Source: Chrysaora quinquecirrha (Eukaryota > Cnidaria > Scyphozoa > Semaeostomeae > Pelagiidae). From it: a DNA stretch of 64,000 bases. The notes beneath the pieces were generated by a model, which was not told the DNA's origin, did no database searches, and was given only the letters and a program-made list of their open reading frames with translations. The DNA is taken from the NCBI GenBank assembly GCA_014526335.1, contig JACTAT010000226.1, forward strand, positions 91,791-155,790. Reading direction: 5' to 3'. A program made the position numbers and the translations under genes. Shown in pieces: positions 1-11,500 of this stretch. Position 1 is the first letter of the stretch. The number at the start of each line of letters is the position of its first letter.

Positions 1-622
1 AACTTCAAACACGATTTGATGTCAGCAAATCTTTCCAATTGCATAATGTTCACCTACTCTTCCTGTAATGGTTTATACATTCTTTACTTATACGGCAAAG
101 TTTATTAAGTAGTGATCTGAATGATCCAACCGATATCTAACCCCTACGTGAAGCTCAAATGCTGCATTCAGCGCATTTTTATGATTCGGCACCAGTCTCT
201 AGATGTCAGTAGCAGGTTAACCAATGGGAACCTTGAGCCTGACTGTGATGCAATTGCGCCTGGGGGTTGAATAATTGAAAGATAGCTATAACTAAACGCT
301 GCACAAAGGTAAACAGACTGTCTGATGAAGAATATCAATTTCAAAACATGATGCTTTTTGTTTTAGGTCTTTTTAACGCTTCAAACAAGCTGCTAATTGG
401 GCTTGACATTCTATTGGACTGGCTAGAGTGCTTCAAAAGAGGTTTCCCAGTCACAGATTTTGTTGATGCGACAGTGAACACAATGCTTTTGAAAAGAGAG
501 GTAGTAATGTTAGCTTCATTCCTACCCTTTTTGAACTTATAGTTGCAAAGAATATTGCAAGAATAATGCCATCCTTTCACCAAAAAATGTGGCTTAAAAA
601 AAACGAAATATTTTTCTTTCAG
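1..622. other. No supported gene
   Basis: AT-rich sequence with only short open frames on both strands and no recognisable domain. It probably holds intron or upstream sequence of the partial gene whose first visible exon starts at 623, because that exon opens directly behind a pyrimidine-rich acceptor (a T/C tract ending in CAG). Confidence 0.5.
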
Positions 623-1407
623 GAAAACCTTCCAGATGCGTTTGGAAGCAAAGAACCTCGAGGAGATGCTGGAGAGAATAAAACTTCATCTTGTGGAGAA
701 AAACACCTATTCAAAGGCGTGTCTGCAGTTTTCCATTGACCTGGACAAAATTCCTCCAGTAATCCCCCCTTCGCAAAGACGAGTTGAAATAAATACAGAA
801 TGCAGTAAGAGAAGCGTCTATCTCAAAAAAGCTGATTTAATCCCAGGTACAATCTTACATCTTATATATAATTCTTCCTAATTTAAATCTTATATCCTCA
901 CTACAATATTTTTCTAACTCTATAATGACTTCTTCCATAGTCGTACTTTTGGCTCCATAGGCAAATCAGGTCGCTTCCTTCCATGAACGAATCAAATTTT
1001 AGACTTTAAAAATACTGCGCTGTTGGTGTCCATAAAAGTTTTTTGTGGCGAGGGGAAATTGACAATTCACTCCTCAAAAAGGTGTACGAGATTTTGATGA
1101 AAAAAGGATTTCCAAGGGATTTCTGTGAAAACAATATAGGTTTACTAGCAAAGGTGTACGAGGTTTTAAGGAATGAATCGTCCCTCGTTTTTTGGGAAAA
1201 TAATTCTACATTATTATTCGTACTTTTAGTGCATGCTTCCTTTATATTCATTTTGTAGGTGATCCCATCCTTTTGGCTAAATTAATGAAAGATGAAGGAA
1301 TCACAATAAACGATATAGATAACATTGAAAAAACAAAGCTGATGGAAATAGCAGAATTTTGCAGAGCGGACACCAAGAAATCAGATGTGAGTACGGTACG
1401 CATCTAG
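623..1407 (+). CDS. Partial gene of unknown function, two exons
   Basis: Two exons are visible at 623-846 and 1259-1386 or 1407. The first has a CAG acceptor and a GTAC donor and ends in phase 1. The second opens in phase 1 behind GTAG, so the frame continues without a break. The second exon either ends at a GTGAGT donor (1387) or runs on to a TAG at 1405-1407. The first exon encodes an amphipathic helix rich in Leu, Glu and Lys followed by a Pro-rich stretch (IPPVIPPSQRR). The second is helical (DPILLAKLMKDEG). No family is recognised. The real start lies upstream of 623. It could be the 3' end of a separate gene or part of a larger one running into the CaRF-like exons, although the phase-0 donor does not join the next exon cleanly. 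Confidence 0.45.
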
Positions 1408-1607
1408 ACTCACGAGATTTTAGACTCCTGGAGAGTAATTGTAGAAAAAAACACATCGAGCGATATCCAGTGGATTTGCTAAATTGACATACATTGACCA
1501 CGGTCAAAGTCCATTTATAATTTTCGGTTTTCAGTCACCGAAAAACAAAACTCAATGACGACCGATTGTAATGCAACGATCACCGATTTTGATGCAACAA
1601 AACTAAG

Positions 1608-1645
1608 TTGGCGGGTAATTTTGGGCGGTAAATTTAGGCGCCAAA
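1608..1645 (+). promoter_or_regulatory. Cluster of E2F-like sites upstream of the CaRF-like gene
   Basis: Within 65 bases of the ATG at 1673 there are TTGGCGGG (1608-1615), TTGGGCGG (1621-1628) and the near-palindrome TTTAGGCGCCAAA (1633-1645). All resemble the E2F consensus TTTSGCGC/TTSGCGGG. Three in 38 bases directly upstream of a start codon suggests a cell-cycle-linked promoter. Function is inferred. Confidence 0.45.
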
Positions 1646-1672
1646 TACGTTTTCGGATGGGAAAACTCGAAA

Positions 1673-3234
1673 ATGACAGACGTGTTGGGCCAACCTCCAT
1701 TATTTTCTTCACCTCATCAAGTCATCGGGCAATATTACAAAGGATTTATTGATGGAGAAGAGAATTACAAAAATTGTTTGTACGATTTTTCTGCTGTGAG
1801 CTCAAATTCATTCAGTGTTCGTTCTTCAGTGGAAAGAAAACCATTCAACAAGGTAGACCATGAAAATTCCACTGAAAATTCATCTGTCAATGTTGCAAAT
1901 GGTCAAATTGTTCAAGAAGAATATTCAAGCAAAGAAAATCAAAGGAGACTTAATCAAACCGAAGGTTGGTACTGTGTGAAAACTTTGTTGTGCGCAATTT
2001 TGGTGAAAACAGATTTATATACGCAACTTTAGGCAAACTTTTTAAATAGAAAACAATGCCCCTATTGTTTCGATAACAATAGCCCTTGGTGCGCGGTGCG
2101 CACAAACTCAGGGAACATTGATAGTATGTAAATAGTAATCAAAAAAATACAGAGGGATTTATTGTTATCATTATTGTTATTCTTATCATGATCACCATTA
2201 TTATTATTTATGCCGTAACAAATATAACAAATAACAACCGCAAGCAAAAGTAGAATTTTTTCTTTATTTTAGGGGAGCTTGTCTGGCAAAGCACTCGTGG
2301 GCACACACCAATAGAATTTTTGGGATTCCTTTTAAGGTTGAATCTAATGTTCAATTAGAATGCACTTATGGAGAGAAAAGGTCGGAAAAAAAGCAGATCA
2401 ACAAAAACGAGGTGAATATCTTAGGCTATAACATTCTTTCAATTTGACTCCATCGCTTGTTGTATTAAATACTATCGCAACATTCAATAAGTAGTTGAAA
2501 ATTGTCATCCATTGGTTGCATTTTTCAGGGTATCAACAACCATCCATCTGGCAAGAAGACAAGAGTACGGTTGCAAGGTTCACGCAAACTCGGCTGCCCT
2601 GCAAACATTTTTGTACGATCTATTACTATGTATCCAGAATATGATATCTCACAAAAAGCTGCAACAGAAAGTCGAAGACATGTAAGGACTACCTATAACC
2701 CACTTGCACTTTCATTTTTATCAACTGATTATTATTTGATGTGATAAAATTGTGATTCTTTTTATTATTTCAAATAAGTAAAAAATGTGCTTAGCCAGCA
2801 GTAGAATCATCTTCGAAGAAAATATTTAAGTGCGAGTATGATTATGTTGAAGGATAATTATCTTTGTACCGAATATTATGAACGAGTGGCAAAGCCACAA
2901 ATCCTTATGAAGCATACACTTTATAAAGATATAAATTATATAATCTTTTGCAATCAAAAGAGAACGTCTGTATTGATAAGTAGCATAATATATGTATAAA
3001 AAGTTAAACGGTATTTCTAATTCACACAGTTTGACAGATTCACAAAGAAAGAATGGTTGAAGAAATTAAAGAGGAATATAACTAGTCCTAACTTGAAGTC
3101 CATAAAGCGTTATTACTTGTGTGTACCTGATCAATGTGCTCATACGTCGCATGCTGTTGGAACATTAGCCGGACTGGGACAACCCGTTGATCCAAGAGTA
3201 AAAGATCAAATCTATAAGCTAGTACGGAACTTCG
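1673..3234 (+). CDS. CaRF-like (calcium-responsive transcription factor type) protein, 3' end not found
   Basis: Four exons join in frame: 1673-1968 (phase 2 out, donor GTACTG), 2273-2411, 2529-2681 and 3030-3234 (phase 1 out, donor GTAACC). The ATG at 1673 has A at -3 and lies just behind E2F-like sites. Exon 1 is a Ser/Asn/Glu-rich leader. Exons 2-4 carry the conserved region: a Trp-centred segment (KHSWAHTNRIF), then TRVRLQGSRKLGCPANIF, then a basic helix (TKKEWLKKLKR) and a PDQCAHTSHA segment followed by VDPRVKDQIYKLV. This order and the GCPA motif match the CaRF domain, a DNA-binding module related to FAR1/WRKY-GCM1-type folds that is often amplified in cnidarian and sponge genomes. The C-terminus is not visible. 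It may run into the UBZ4 exon at 4119 through a donor at 3312, but that is speculative. An alternative exon 1 donor at 1965 would break the frame. Confidence 0.6.
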
Positions 3235-3391
3235 GTAACCAAGTTGTTTTACCCCATCTTTTGCTGAGTCAACATACAATCTTATGGGTCAAATACATAG
3301 ATTCGACACAGGTTTATCCCAAATCAACATGGAAACTTGTTTAGTTAAGTAAATGGAAAATCTTTGGTAGCCTTGGGTATTTGATACAAGC

Positions 3392-3500
3392 GGGGGGGGG
3401 GGGGGGGCTTATTTAAAATTTTGGCTCAGAGGGGCGGGGCTTATTAGAGAGACGAGCTTAATAGAGAGAGAGGGGGGGCGCTAAATAGAGCTATTACAGT
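3392..3500. repeat. G16 homopolymer and GGGGCTTATT-type simple repeat
   Basis: A run of 16 G at 3392-3407 is followed by degenerate units built on GGGGCGGGGCTTATT and TTAGAGAGA. Similar C-rich units on the other strand occur near 26700-26770. This kind of G-rich CTTATT repeat is familiar from cnidarian intergenic DNA (from memory). No coding content. Confidence 0.6.
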
Positions 3501-3570
3501 ATGTTTGCTGTCATTTGTAGGTTCACATGTGCAGTGCACAAAAATTTAACTTTCCATACAGGGTAACTTA

Positions 3571-3879
3571 TGTCTCGTTCAATTCCTACCCCTGACCATC
3601 CCCCCCGGGACACCCCCGGGCATATGCGCAAAAAAATTTATCGGCCCCCGGGCATTTGACTGTAAATTTTTCCCCGGCCCCCAGGCATTTGAGTGGCATT
3701 TTACAATATCGGGAGCTTTTGCTTATACAGTTACTGGGAATATGGCATGTTCTCAGTGCCTGGCCCCCGAGCATTTGACCGTAATTTTTCCCCGGCCCCC
3801 GGGCATTTGTGCACCAATTTTTTGTTGACCCCCGGGCTGCCCGGGGGGGGGATGATCAGGGTAGGAATTGAACGAGACA
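3571..3879. mobile_element. MITE with 35-bp TIRs and TTA target duplication
   Basis: The 309-bp element begins TGTCTCGTTCAATTCCTACC and ends with its inverted copy, GGTAGGAATTGAACGAGACA. The termini match over about 35 bp with a few differences. It is flanked on both sides by TTA (3568-3570 and 3880-3882). The interior has several GC-rich units of the form CCCCCGGGCATTTGAC followed by TTTTTCCCCGG. TIRs plus a 3-bp TTA duplication point to a PIF/Harbinger-type (TWA) or similar non-autonomous element. There is no coding capacity. It lies between the CaRF-like and ubiquitin-ligase exons. Confidence 0.85.
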
Positions 3880-4118
3880 TTAGTCCCATGATTTCAAACT
3901 GAAATTATTATTTATTGATCTACTGTGTATGTTTGAGAGTTGGTTGTTTTGAAGAGACTCTTGCTCCAGAACATTGTATGACAGCTAAATTTAATGCACA
4001 ACTTATTCATATTCATTGAGAGACTTATGCGTGAGTGTACAGCAGCAAGATTTAAGTCACAAGACTAAATGTTAGTGGCCTGTTCCCCAGTAGCAGCACA
4101 TTTTATTTTCCATCTTAG

Positions 4119-7100
4119 ATCAATCTAGATGCTGGTCCAGACTTACAATGCATTGGTTGTGGGTCAGTGATGGCTGCTCCATTGTTAGAAGAACATATAA
4201 AGCACTGCCAGCCATCAATTGATATGAGGTATGAGCTTCTGAATATCTGTCACATGTAGACAAATAACAAAACCTTGACAACTTTTACCTGCTGTCACAT
4301 TCAAGTTTGCTTTTTTACTCAAACTAGCATGGATTGGTAAAGTACAAGTTGTGAGTTTGTTTAATTTTCTTTTTAATTCTCTTTCATTATTGTTCAAAAA
4401 CCTTCTTATTTGGGGACAAAAGCATTCTTTCAAAAGAAAACAGGCAACTCATATTGGTTTCAACGTGCACTTTTGATTTTCTAACTTTCAGCTTTTGTTC
4501 AATTTGCAACTGGCAAATTAGGTGCAACTTGTACATAACTTGCAAGGGCACCTTACAATATCACAAAATTGTCCCCTGTTTTCTCTTTCAGGATTGATCA
4601 TGGCAACACTCCATCACCAAGCATCAAGGTTTGTTTTTTCCTCATCTGTTTGCAAAGTGGCATGTTTTCGTGGCTTTTTTGTTTTAACAATATATCTAAA
4701 AATGGGTTCCAAAAGAGATACTACACTTTCTCTGAAACAATACCATCTCTGTCACTGGGAGGTACAGGCAACATATTTTTTATTTCTTTTCTTGATATAC
4801 TATATCAAATCTTTCAAAAATTCAGCTTGCTTGGCCTACAGTTATTGGAGGCACATGATAAAGTGCTTGACCTGCATTAATTTTGAAACCTAGTACAGTC
4901 CATGTTATGCCCATGTTACTTGGGCCACTGCTTGCTTACAAATTTTCAAGAAAATTTTCAATTGTAATTGTTTAGCAATTTGAAGAGTCTTTCATACCTC
5001 AGAATCTATCAGAATGTGGAATATGAAGAATTCTTGGCAGTGGTGGACACTTTGCCAAATATTGGGGGAAACTATTTTGCACCCTCTTGCCTCCCAAGTG
5101 TCCGCCACTGATTCTTGGTGTCTTGCTGTGCGTGTATTTGGAATAGTTATTCTTTTGACAGGCATTCTCTGAAAGGGCATTACAGTGGAACGTTGATTTG
5201 ATATATAATAGTTTCACTTTGTTTTCATATCAGGTAACTGGTCAAAAGAGAAGTTGGTCAGACATCCAACCTGATTTCTCAGACAGCAGTTCATCAGTTC
5301 TACCAGGTAAATCTAATGGTCAAGTTTCTATATCTAAAAGATCTGGTACAGAACCGAATTCAAACAAATTCCTTGGTTGTAATTAGGTATGATATTAATA
5401 AATCGTTTTCATAGAGAAAAAAATCCAACCTTTTCTGAACAATTTCATAACACTTTATTTTTAGATGGCAATAAGTTAAATACTAAAAAAATTGGAATAA
5501 AAAGCAGATGTCACATTTTCTTAATTTTTCCAACGCCCCGTGGGGATACAGTGCCGAACAGCTCATTCTTGGTGTGGGGATACAAAGCACGATTACTCAC
5601 ACCTGCCACAGCAGTCTATGAGTTAAATTGACAGTAAACGCCACATGTACAAACTACATTTTTCCAGCCAAGCTGTTTTGGATTGTATGTGATGAATTAA
5701 ATTCATGAGATCAGACTGTATTAGATTCTTGAATTGTGATTCTTCCTGAGATAGAGGATGGATTGCATAGTAAGTGGGATAGAGGATGGATTGCATTGTG
5801 GTTGAAGCATACTTTTTCAGGTCTATTGCAGGGCAATACTAATTTTTGTTATTTTGCATAATATATAATCAAATTTATAATACTTGGATTGTCATAGCCA
5901 AAAATAAGATCAACTCATATGTTTCATATGTTCTTCAAAATAAGAACATTCATAGGTTCTTCAAAATAACAACCTAATGAAAAACCTGGGTGAAAGGGTT
6001 CTTGCATAAAGGAATAAACATTGAAGACTTCCGGCTGCCAGTTATTACTTGCGGAAGGTTAATGTATGCAGGTTTTTACTGTATTGAGAGTCTCTGTTTA
6101 TATTTTTCCTTTCTAATTTGTGTTTTTATTATTTTTAGCTGACAAAAATAAAACAAGAAACCTTGAATGTGAGATTTGCAAGCAGCTTCTTTATGATGGA
6201 ACACAGATAGCAAAACCAGATTCATGTGCCTGTTTGTTCCACAATATATGCCTAAGGCAATGGAAAGACACTGTGCCTATAGGAAAATCAATTGACTGTC
6301 CAGTCTGTAGGAAACCATTCACAATAGTAATATTGTGTGATCTCCTTGACCTGAAAACAAGCAGTTAACCAGAGGGAATGCTGGATCTGCCAAACATCAT
6401 GGCCTTAGATGAAGATGAGTTGGGAAATCAGGATACTCTGGCATCAAATGTAATAAATCAGGAAATTAATGAATCAGGCAATGCACATGAGAGCTCAACC
6501 ATCCATGAGGTCTTGAAGCAACAACAAAAGAAGGAGGTGACATATACCAAGAGTGGTGAAGAGTCTTTTATGACTGTCCATGTAAGAAGAGGTCATGTAT
6601 TAGAAGATGGCCTCTCAGAGCTGCTTGAAATAGATCCTGACGAGTGGAGATCATCTTTGAAAGTTACCTTTGTTGGAGAAAGTGGTATAGACACTGGTGG
6701 TTTGTCTAGGGAGTTTTTCACGCTGTTGTATTCTTCCTTGGCTGAGTCAAGCCTTGTGTCTGGGAAACCACCAATGCTCACACTTTCTCACAACCAAGCA
6801 TTGTTAGAGAGTGGGAAATATGAAGCATTAGGTTCGGCTTTAAGCCTGGCACTCCTTGGTGGTTTTCATGTTCCACAATTTTTCAGTAAATCACTGGTGA
6901 ACTTTATATTGCAGAGAAAAGATACAAGAGATTCAGAAAGCCTCATAGCTGAGTTTCCTGACAGCATGCCTGTGTTCAAGGATAAATTGTTGGCAATTCA
7001 AAAGTCTTCAGAAATTGGGGTTTTCAATGAAATTGTTTCACCTGCTAATTTTCCTGAGATATATGAAATAGGTTACAGCAAGAAAGTGGAATTGTCGAAT

Positions 7101-7709
7101 AAAGCCGACATCATACATGAAGTTGTTCAGCATTTTCAAGTCAGCTCATGCTTAGAAGAAGTACAGAGCCTTCTAAAGGGGCTGTCAAGACACAATGTGC
7201 TGTCATTGTTGCGGGAAAATCCAGAAGAGGCATGCCAATTATTCAATACCCCAATACTGCAGCTGCAAGAAATGTTGGATTTCTTCAAGCCAGAGTGGTC
7301 TTCAGAGGGCTCAAGCAGGCGAGTGAAGGAGGATGAGGTATATTATTACTGGGTTAAGTTTCTGAAGGAATGTTCACGGGGAAGAGTAACATGCTGGGCT
7401 ACTAAAGTGGAAGATTTAGGAACTGACAGTAGTTCCCCAAGAAATGACCCTTCCATTGCAACCTTAAGCTTGGAAGGTGTGATGCAGTTCATCACTGGTT
7501 GCCGTCAGAAGCCCATTTCCACTCCATTTGGGCGAATAACATTTGAACATGATAATTCAGACCCCAGTTCAAGAAGGCATGTATTTGCCAACACTTGTGC
7601 CATGCAGCTCATCATCCCTGTAAATGCAGCATACACAGGATCTTACAAAAAATTCATCCAGCAGCTTACAGAAGATATATTCAATGGACCGGATTTTGGA
7701 CAGGTGTGA
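4119..7709 (+). CDS. UBZ4-RING-HECT ubiquitin ligase, in-frame stop between RING and HECT
   Basis: Exons 4119-4228, 4592-4628, 5234-5306 and 6139-7709 join with consistent phases (0, 2, 0, 1) and GT-AG borders; the 5' end is missing. Exon 1 holds a Rad18-type UBZ4 zinc finger (C-x2-C-x11-H-x3-C), which binds ubiquitin. The last exon opens with a RING-type finger (CEIC, then CACLFHNIC and CPVCR). In the same frame a single TAA at 6366-6368 interrupts it, and the frame then runs 443 codons from the ATG at 6378. The downstream part is a divergent HECT domain of the G2E3-like kind. The N-lobe has TFVGESGIDTGGLSREFF, and the C-lobe carries the catalytic cysteine in ANTCAMQLIIP followed by SYKKFIQQL. 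Such proteins transfer ubiquitin through the HECT cysteine; the RING may recruit E2. With the TAA the locus would give two peptides or be a recent pseudogene. A convergent integrase gene lies 0.9 kb downstream. Confidence 0.75.
5036..5113. repeat. Short inverted repeat (hairpin element, family A)
   Basis: GGCAGTGGTGGACACTT and its inverted partner AAGTGTCCGCCACTG bracket about 45 bases containing TTTGCC. A related pair, CAGTGGTGGGCA and TGTCCACCATTG, brackets 9613-9772. These look like two members of one small non-autonomous family. The first lies in an intron of the ubiquitin-ligase gene. Confidence 0.5.
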
Positions 7710-8579
7710 GTGTAACATGAAACAACATTTTTTATTGTTATTGTTTTGCTGATGCTTGATCTGTGTTATTTTAGGGAAGTTTCCTTGACTTTACTATTTT
7801 GTAAAATCCAGTTTGACAGCACTTTACTTTTCTGCTGGAATATACTGTATATATACAGTATATCCTAGAATTTGAAATAAAATTCAGAAACACCACCAAG
7901 AGTAGGGCTACCACAGGATGTAAAGTTGATTATTGTTACTGTTATTGTTATTGACTATTTGTTGCTTGGGAGGGGGTACTTCATTGTGGACCTGCATCTG
8001 AAGTTTGACAACATGAACCACTTGTATGACCTTGTTTTGCTACAAGTCTTTGTTTTTGCTTTCCATTCACATTGTCATGGTACACAACGACAATGAAATA
8101 ACGAGGGAGGAATTAGCAAGTCAAGCAGGATACAATTTTTTAGCATTTCTAACTCATTTGCATAAATATAAAGGAAAAACATGTCTTATCCATGTGTATG
8201 AATTTGGTTGGTTTTAAGACTCAACAATGATCCTTTGCTACCAGACTTCCTAGGTTGGTATGAGAGAATCCTTAAAACTACCAACCCATTTATCTGAATT
8301 CAGGTAATTAGCAAATAATGATTATTGCATGTTTCTTATATACTTGTTTCTTATAAAAAGAAAGCGTGTACTACGCTTTCAGAAAACGTTTTTATTTTTT
8401 TGCTATGAACAGGTCAAGAGCTATTTAACTTAAAATTGAGAAGCTTTTTAAGATTGGTTATTTTATGCAATTTTTTCCTAGGTAAATTTTGACAATACCT
8501 TAGATATTAGCAACCATTCAGTTCAGTTTGTAGTTACCTGGCATATCGTGAAATATGAAATGTTTTGTTACAGTTGTTA
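7710..8579. other. Intergenic space between convergent HECT and integrase genes
   Basis: No gene is supported. It contains a perfect 24-bp palindrome at 7840-7863 (ATATACTG axis) and short GTTATT runs near 7930. Both flanking genes end here, so it must hold both 3' UTRs. A palindrome between convergent genes could act as a shared terminator or 3'-end signal, but this is only a possibility. Confidence 0.5.
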
Positions 8580-11500
8580 TCAAGTTGATACAAGTTCTTC
8601 AATGATTTGTTTTGTTTGTAAGTAGTTGTCTATTCCAAAGTTCTCACTTCTTTCTGATGAATCTACAAGTCGATTTAAAGCAGCCAGCTGAGCCACATTC
8701 AAAGGACAGCCAGTGTCAGGAACAATCACTTCTGCATTTGACAATGGAGATTCTACAGTTGGTCCTTCATAATCTATGCCATAGGAAGTTGCTTCAGCCT
8801 GTAAATATAGTATGTTACATATGCACAATGTCAGTAAATATGGCTCCAGAAATTGATGTTAAAGGGTAATGGCGAGAGACTCCTACATTTATTGATACAA
8901 TACCTTTCCTCCCAAAATGTGCATCCATGCAGCTGCGGAGCCAGCACTTGAAAAGTTACAAAATTTTATGTGAGCACCCTCTTCAAACTCTAGGAAAATG
9001 CAAACAATGCCATCTTAGTTACATTTATACAGTGTAATCGGTTGTAAAGAATATTCATTTGATCGAATCTCGGGAACCATCTTTTTGAAGAATGGTGTAA
9101 GGGACTATGGGCCAGGGGGGAGCTTTTTTGATCTTGAATTCCAGATCTTGAATTAGGTTGTCTCATCTTGAATTTTAAACCTTGAATTAGCGACTCCCAG
9201 GGTCTACTGGGATAAAATGGGTAAGTTTGGGGTAGCATGGGCAGGGTGAAAGATTTGGATAAATTTTTCCAAAATCTTTTTGGAGTTTTCCCCTAGCTAG
9301 AACCCCTTTAACTACCGAATATTGATTGATCAGTCCAGAGTCAGAATATTGATTTTCAGTTCAGCCTGCCCACAGGTCTACCAAATAAAGACATAATGCT
9401 TGTGACGGCTCCCAAATCAATTATGTTAATCCTATGTTCAAATAATGTGTGAAATGCGTCTAAACAGAGGCTGCATAAATTAATTTCCAGAAATCTGGAA
9501 CTGTAGTAGCAAGCTTTTGCTCATTAATTTGTAGACCCTTTCCCCATTTGGATGATGGGTCTACACATACTGTAAGCTAACTTGTTTTACCCTATACCAT
9601 ATTTATGCATATGGGTCAGTGGTGGGCACCTGCCAGGCAAGGGTTATGATCGCCCCCAATGTTGCCTAAAAAAGGATCTTTCGTTTAAAAAGAATATAAA
9701 TAAAGAATGCTCCCTAACTGAAACAATATAGCTTTGGCCCCTTATATTTGGCAAAGTGTCCACCATTGGAATTGACGCCTTTAAAAGCGTTCTCATTAGA
9801 TCAGCAAGGATATCTAAGCACTTATATATCCTTGCTCATCCAATTCAACCTAAATTCGTTTGACCTGTTTAGTAGGAATGAGGTATTATAAAACTGAATA
9901 CATGCAAAATACAACTGGCATGGATGGCTACTCACATCTGACCTGGGTTCCCAAATTTCCTCTGCAACTGTTGAACCAGAATTAGCAATGTTATGCAGGC
10001 CATAAATCCAAAGTTGATTTGGTGTCATACTATTGCAGCTGCTGATTTTGTGTCTGTCCCAGCCTTCAGTGAACATTGCAAGGTGGTTGTTTATTCTTTT
10101 TAAATATGTGTACTGCAGACAAAACATATGAATTTCGTTGTCCACATCTAGCAACCCTTCTGCTTCAAGAAAACTGAATACACAATAATAGATATAAACA
10201 ACACCCAGGTATACATCAACCCACAACCTTTCAATGCGTTGGTTGTGGGTGCTTTGGCCGGCAATGAAGCTTCCCCTGTCAGTACCACGTTTCATTATCA
10301 TGAACCTTGCTACATCCACATTTTCAACTCCATTATCACCTCTCACTCTTGAAGGAAGGCCAAACTTGTCAACCGCTGCTATGAATGCTTCTAAGACTGT
10401 TGAGGCTTTGTTATTGGTATTACATTCAAGGAATACTATTTTTCTTGAATACCCATCAATGCCTCCGTGAATCACCAACCGCCATCTACACAAGGAAAAA
10501 GAAAATTCCATAATAGAGGAAAAACCCTTGAAATTGTCCAGAATAGTAGGTAGATATGTTGCTTCAAATATCTGAAAATTGATCGGATAAACTCAATCTT
10601 CCAAGAAAGCATTTTTGCAGATGTACAGTATTAAGAAGCAACTAGGTTCTCTTTTCTCATTCTTCATTGACTTCCAGCCTCATTCAGCAATTTTTTAAAG
10701 TTGTTTTGAGATCCTATTTCATTACATGTCCCAATACACGTATTTTTTTTATAAGAAACTGCCCATAAGAAACTCAAATCTCAGACTGCCAAAAAATTAA
10801 GAAACTTCAGTACTGGGAAAATACAAGTTAAAACACTATTTATTTTGATATTAAGGAAATCCTTAACATATTTTTACTTTGTTTTTACGTGTTTCCTGTA
10901 TCATATTACTCGTAAGGTACCTGAGTAATGTCTAAACATTGGAAAGGCTTCAAAAAACAGTGTTTTGAAATGTTCATGAGGGACAGGTAGTGAACATGAA
11001 GATTGCTATGAAACCTTTAAGAAACTCCGAGTACTGAAAATCTGATCTTTTTAAGAAACTTTCAGTACTGGCCCAAATTCTTAGTTTCTTATAAAAAAAA
11101 GATGTCAAAGCTTTGGTTTAATAAATCTATTTTTATTTCATTGAAATACTGTACTGTACCTTATAAGCTTGTGATGGCCATCTATGTGCCAAAGTGACAG
11201 TGGACCATGGACTTGATATTTTCTTCTATGTACCAATTGTAACTGAATCATCCTTAAGAGAACTCCTTCTGGGTCCACTCTTTGCATAGCTTTCCTCAGT
11301 TTCCTTTCCTGTACCCTTAAACCATCAGCCAAAAGCAAACCATTCATGCGCCTGTATCCACAATTTGGGAAATCTTTCATTTTTTGCAGGATCACGTTAT
11401 CCAGTCTTTCATCAGTTACATCACTGTATAGTTGTCCTATTTCAAGGCCATAATCTTTCATCCTTCGTTTTATTGTTCGACTGCTTACTCCTATCATTTC

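Noticed and set aside
3521..3560. Possible exon linking the CaRF-like and UBZ4 exons
   Set aside because: In the required phase it contains a TAA, so the two genes are kept separate.
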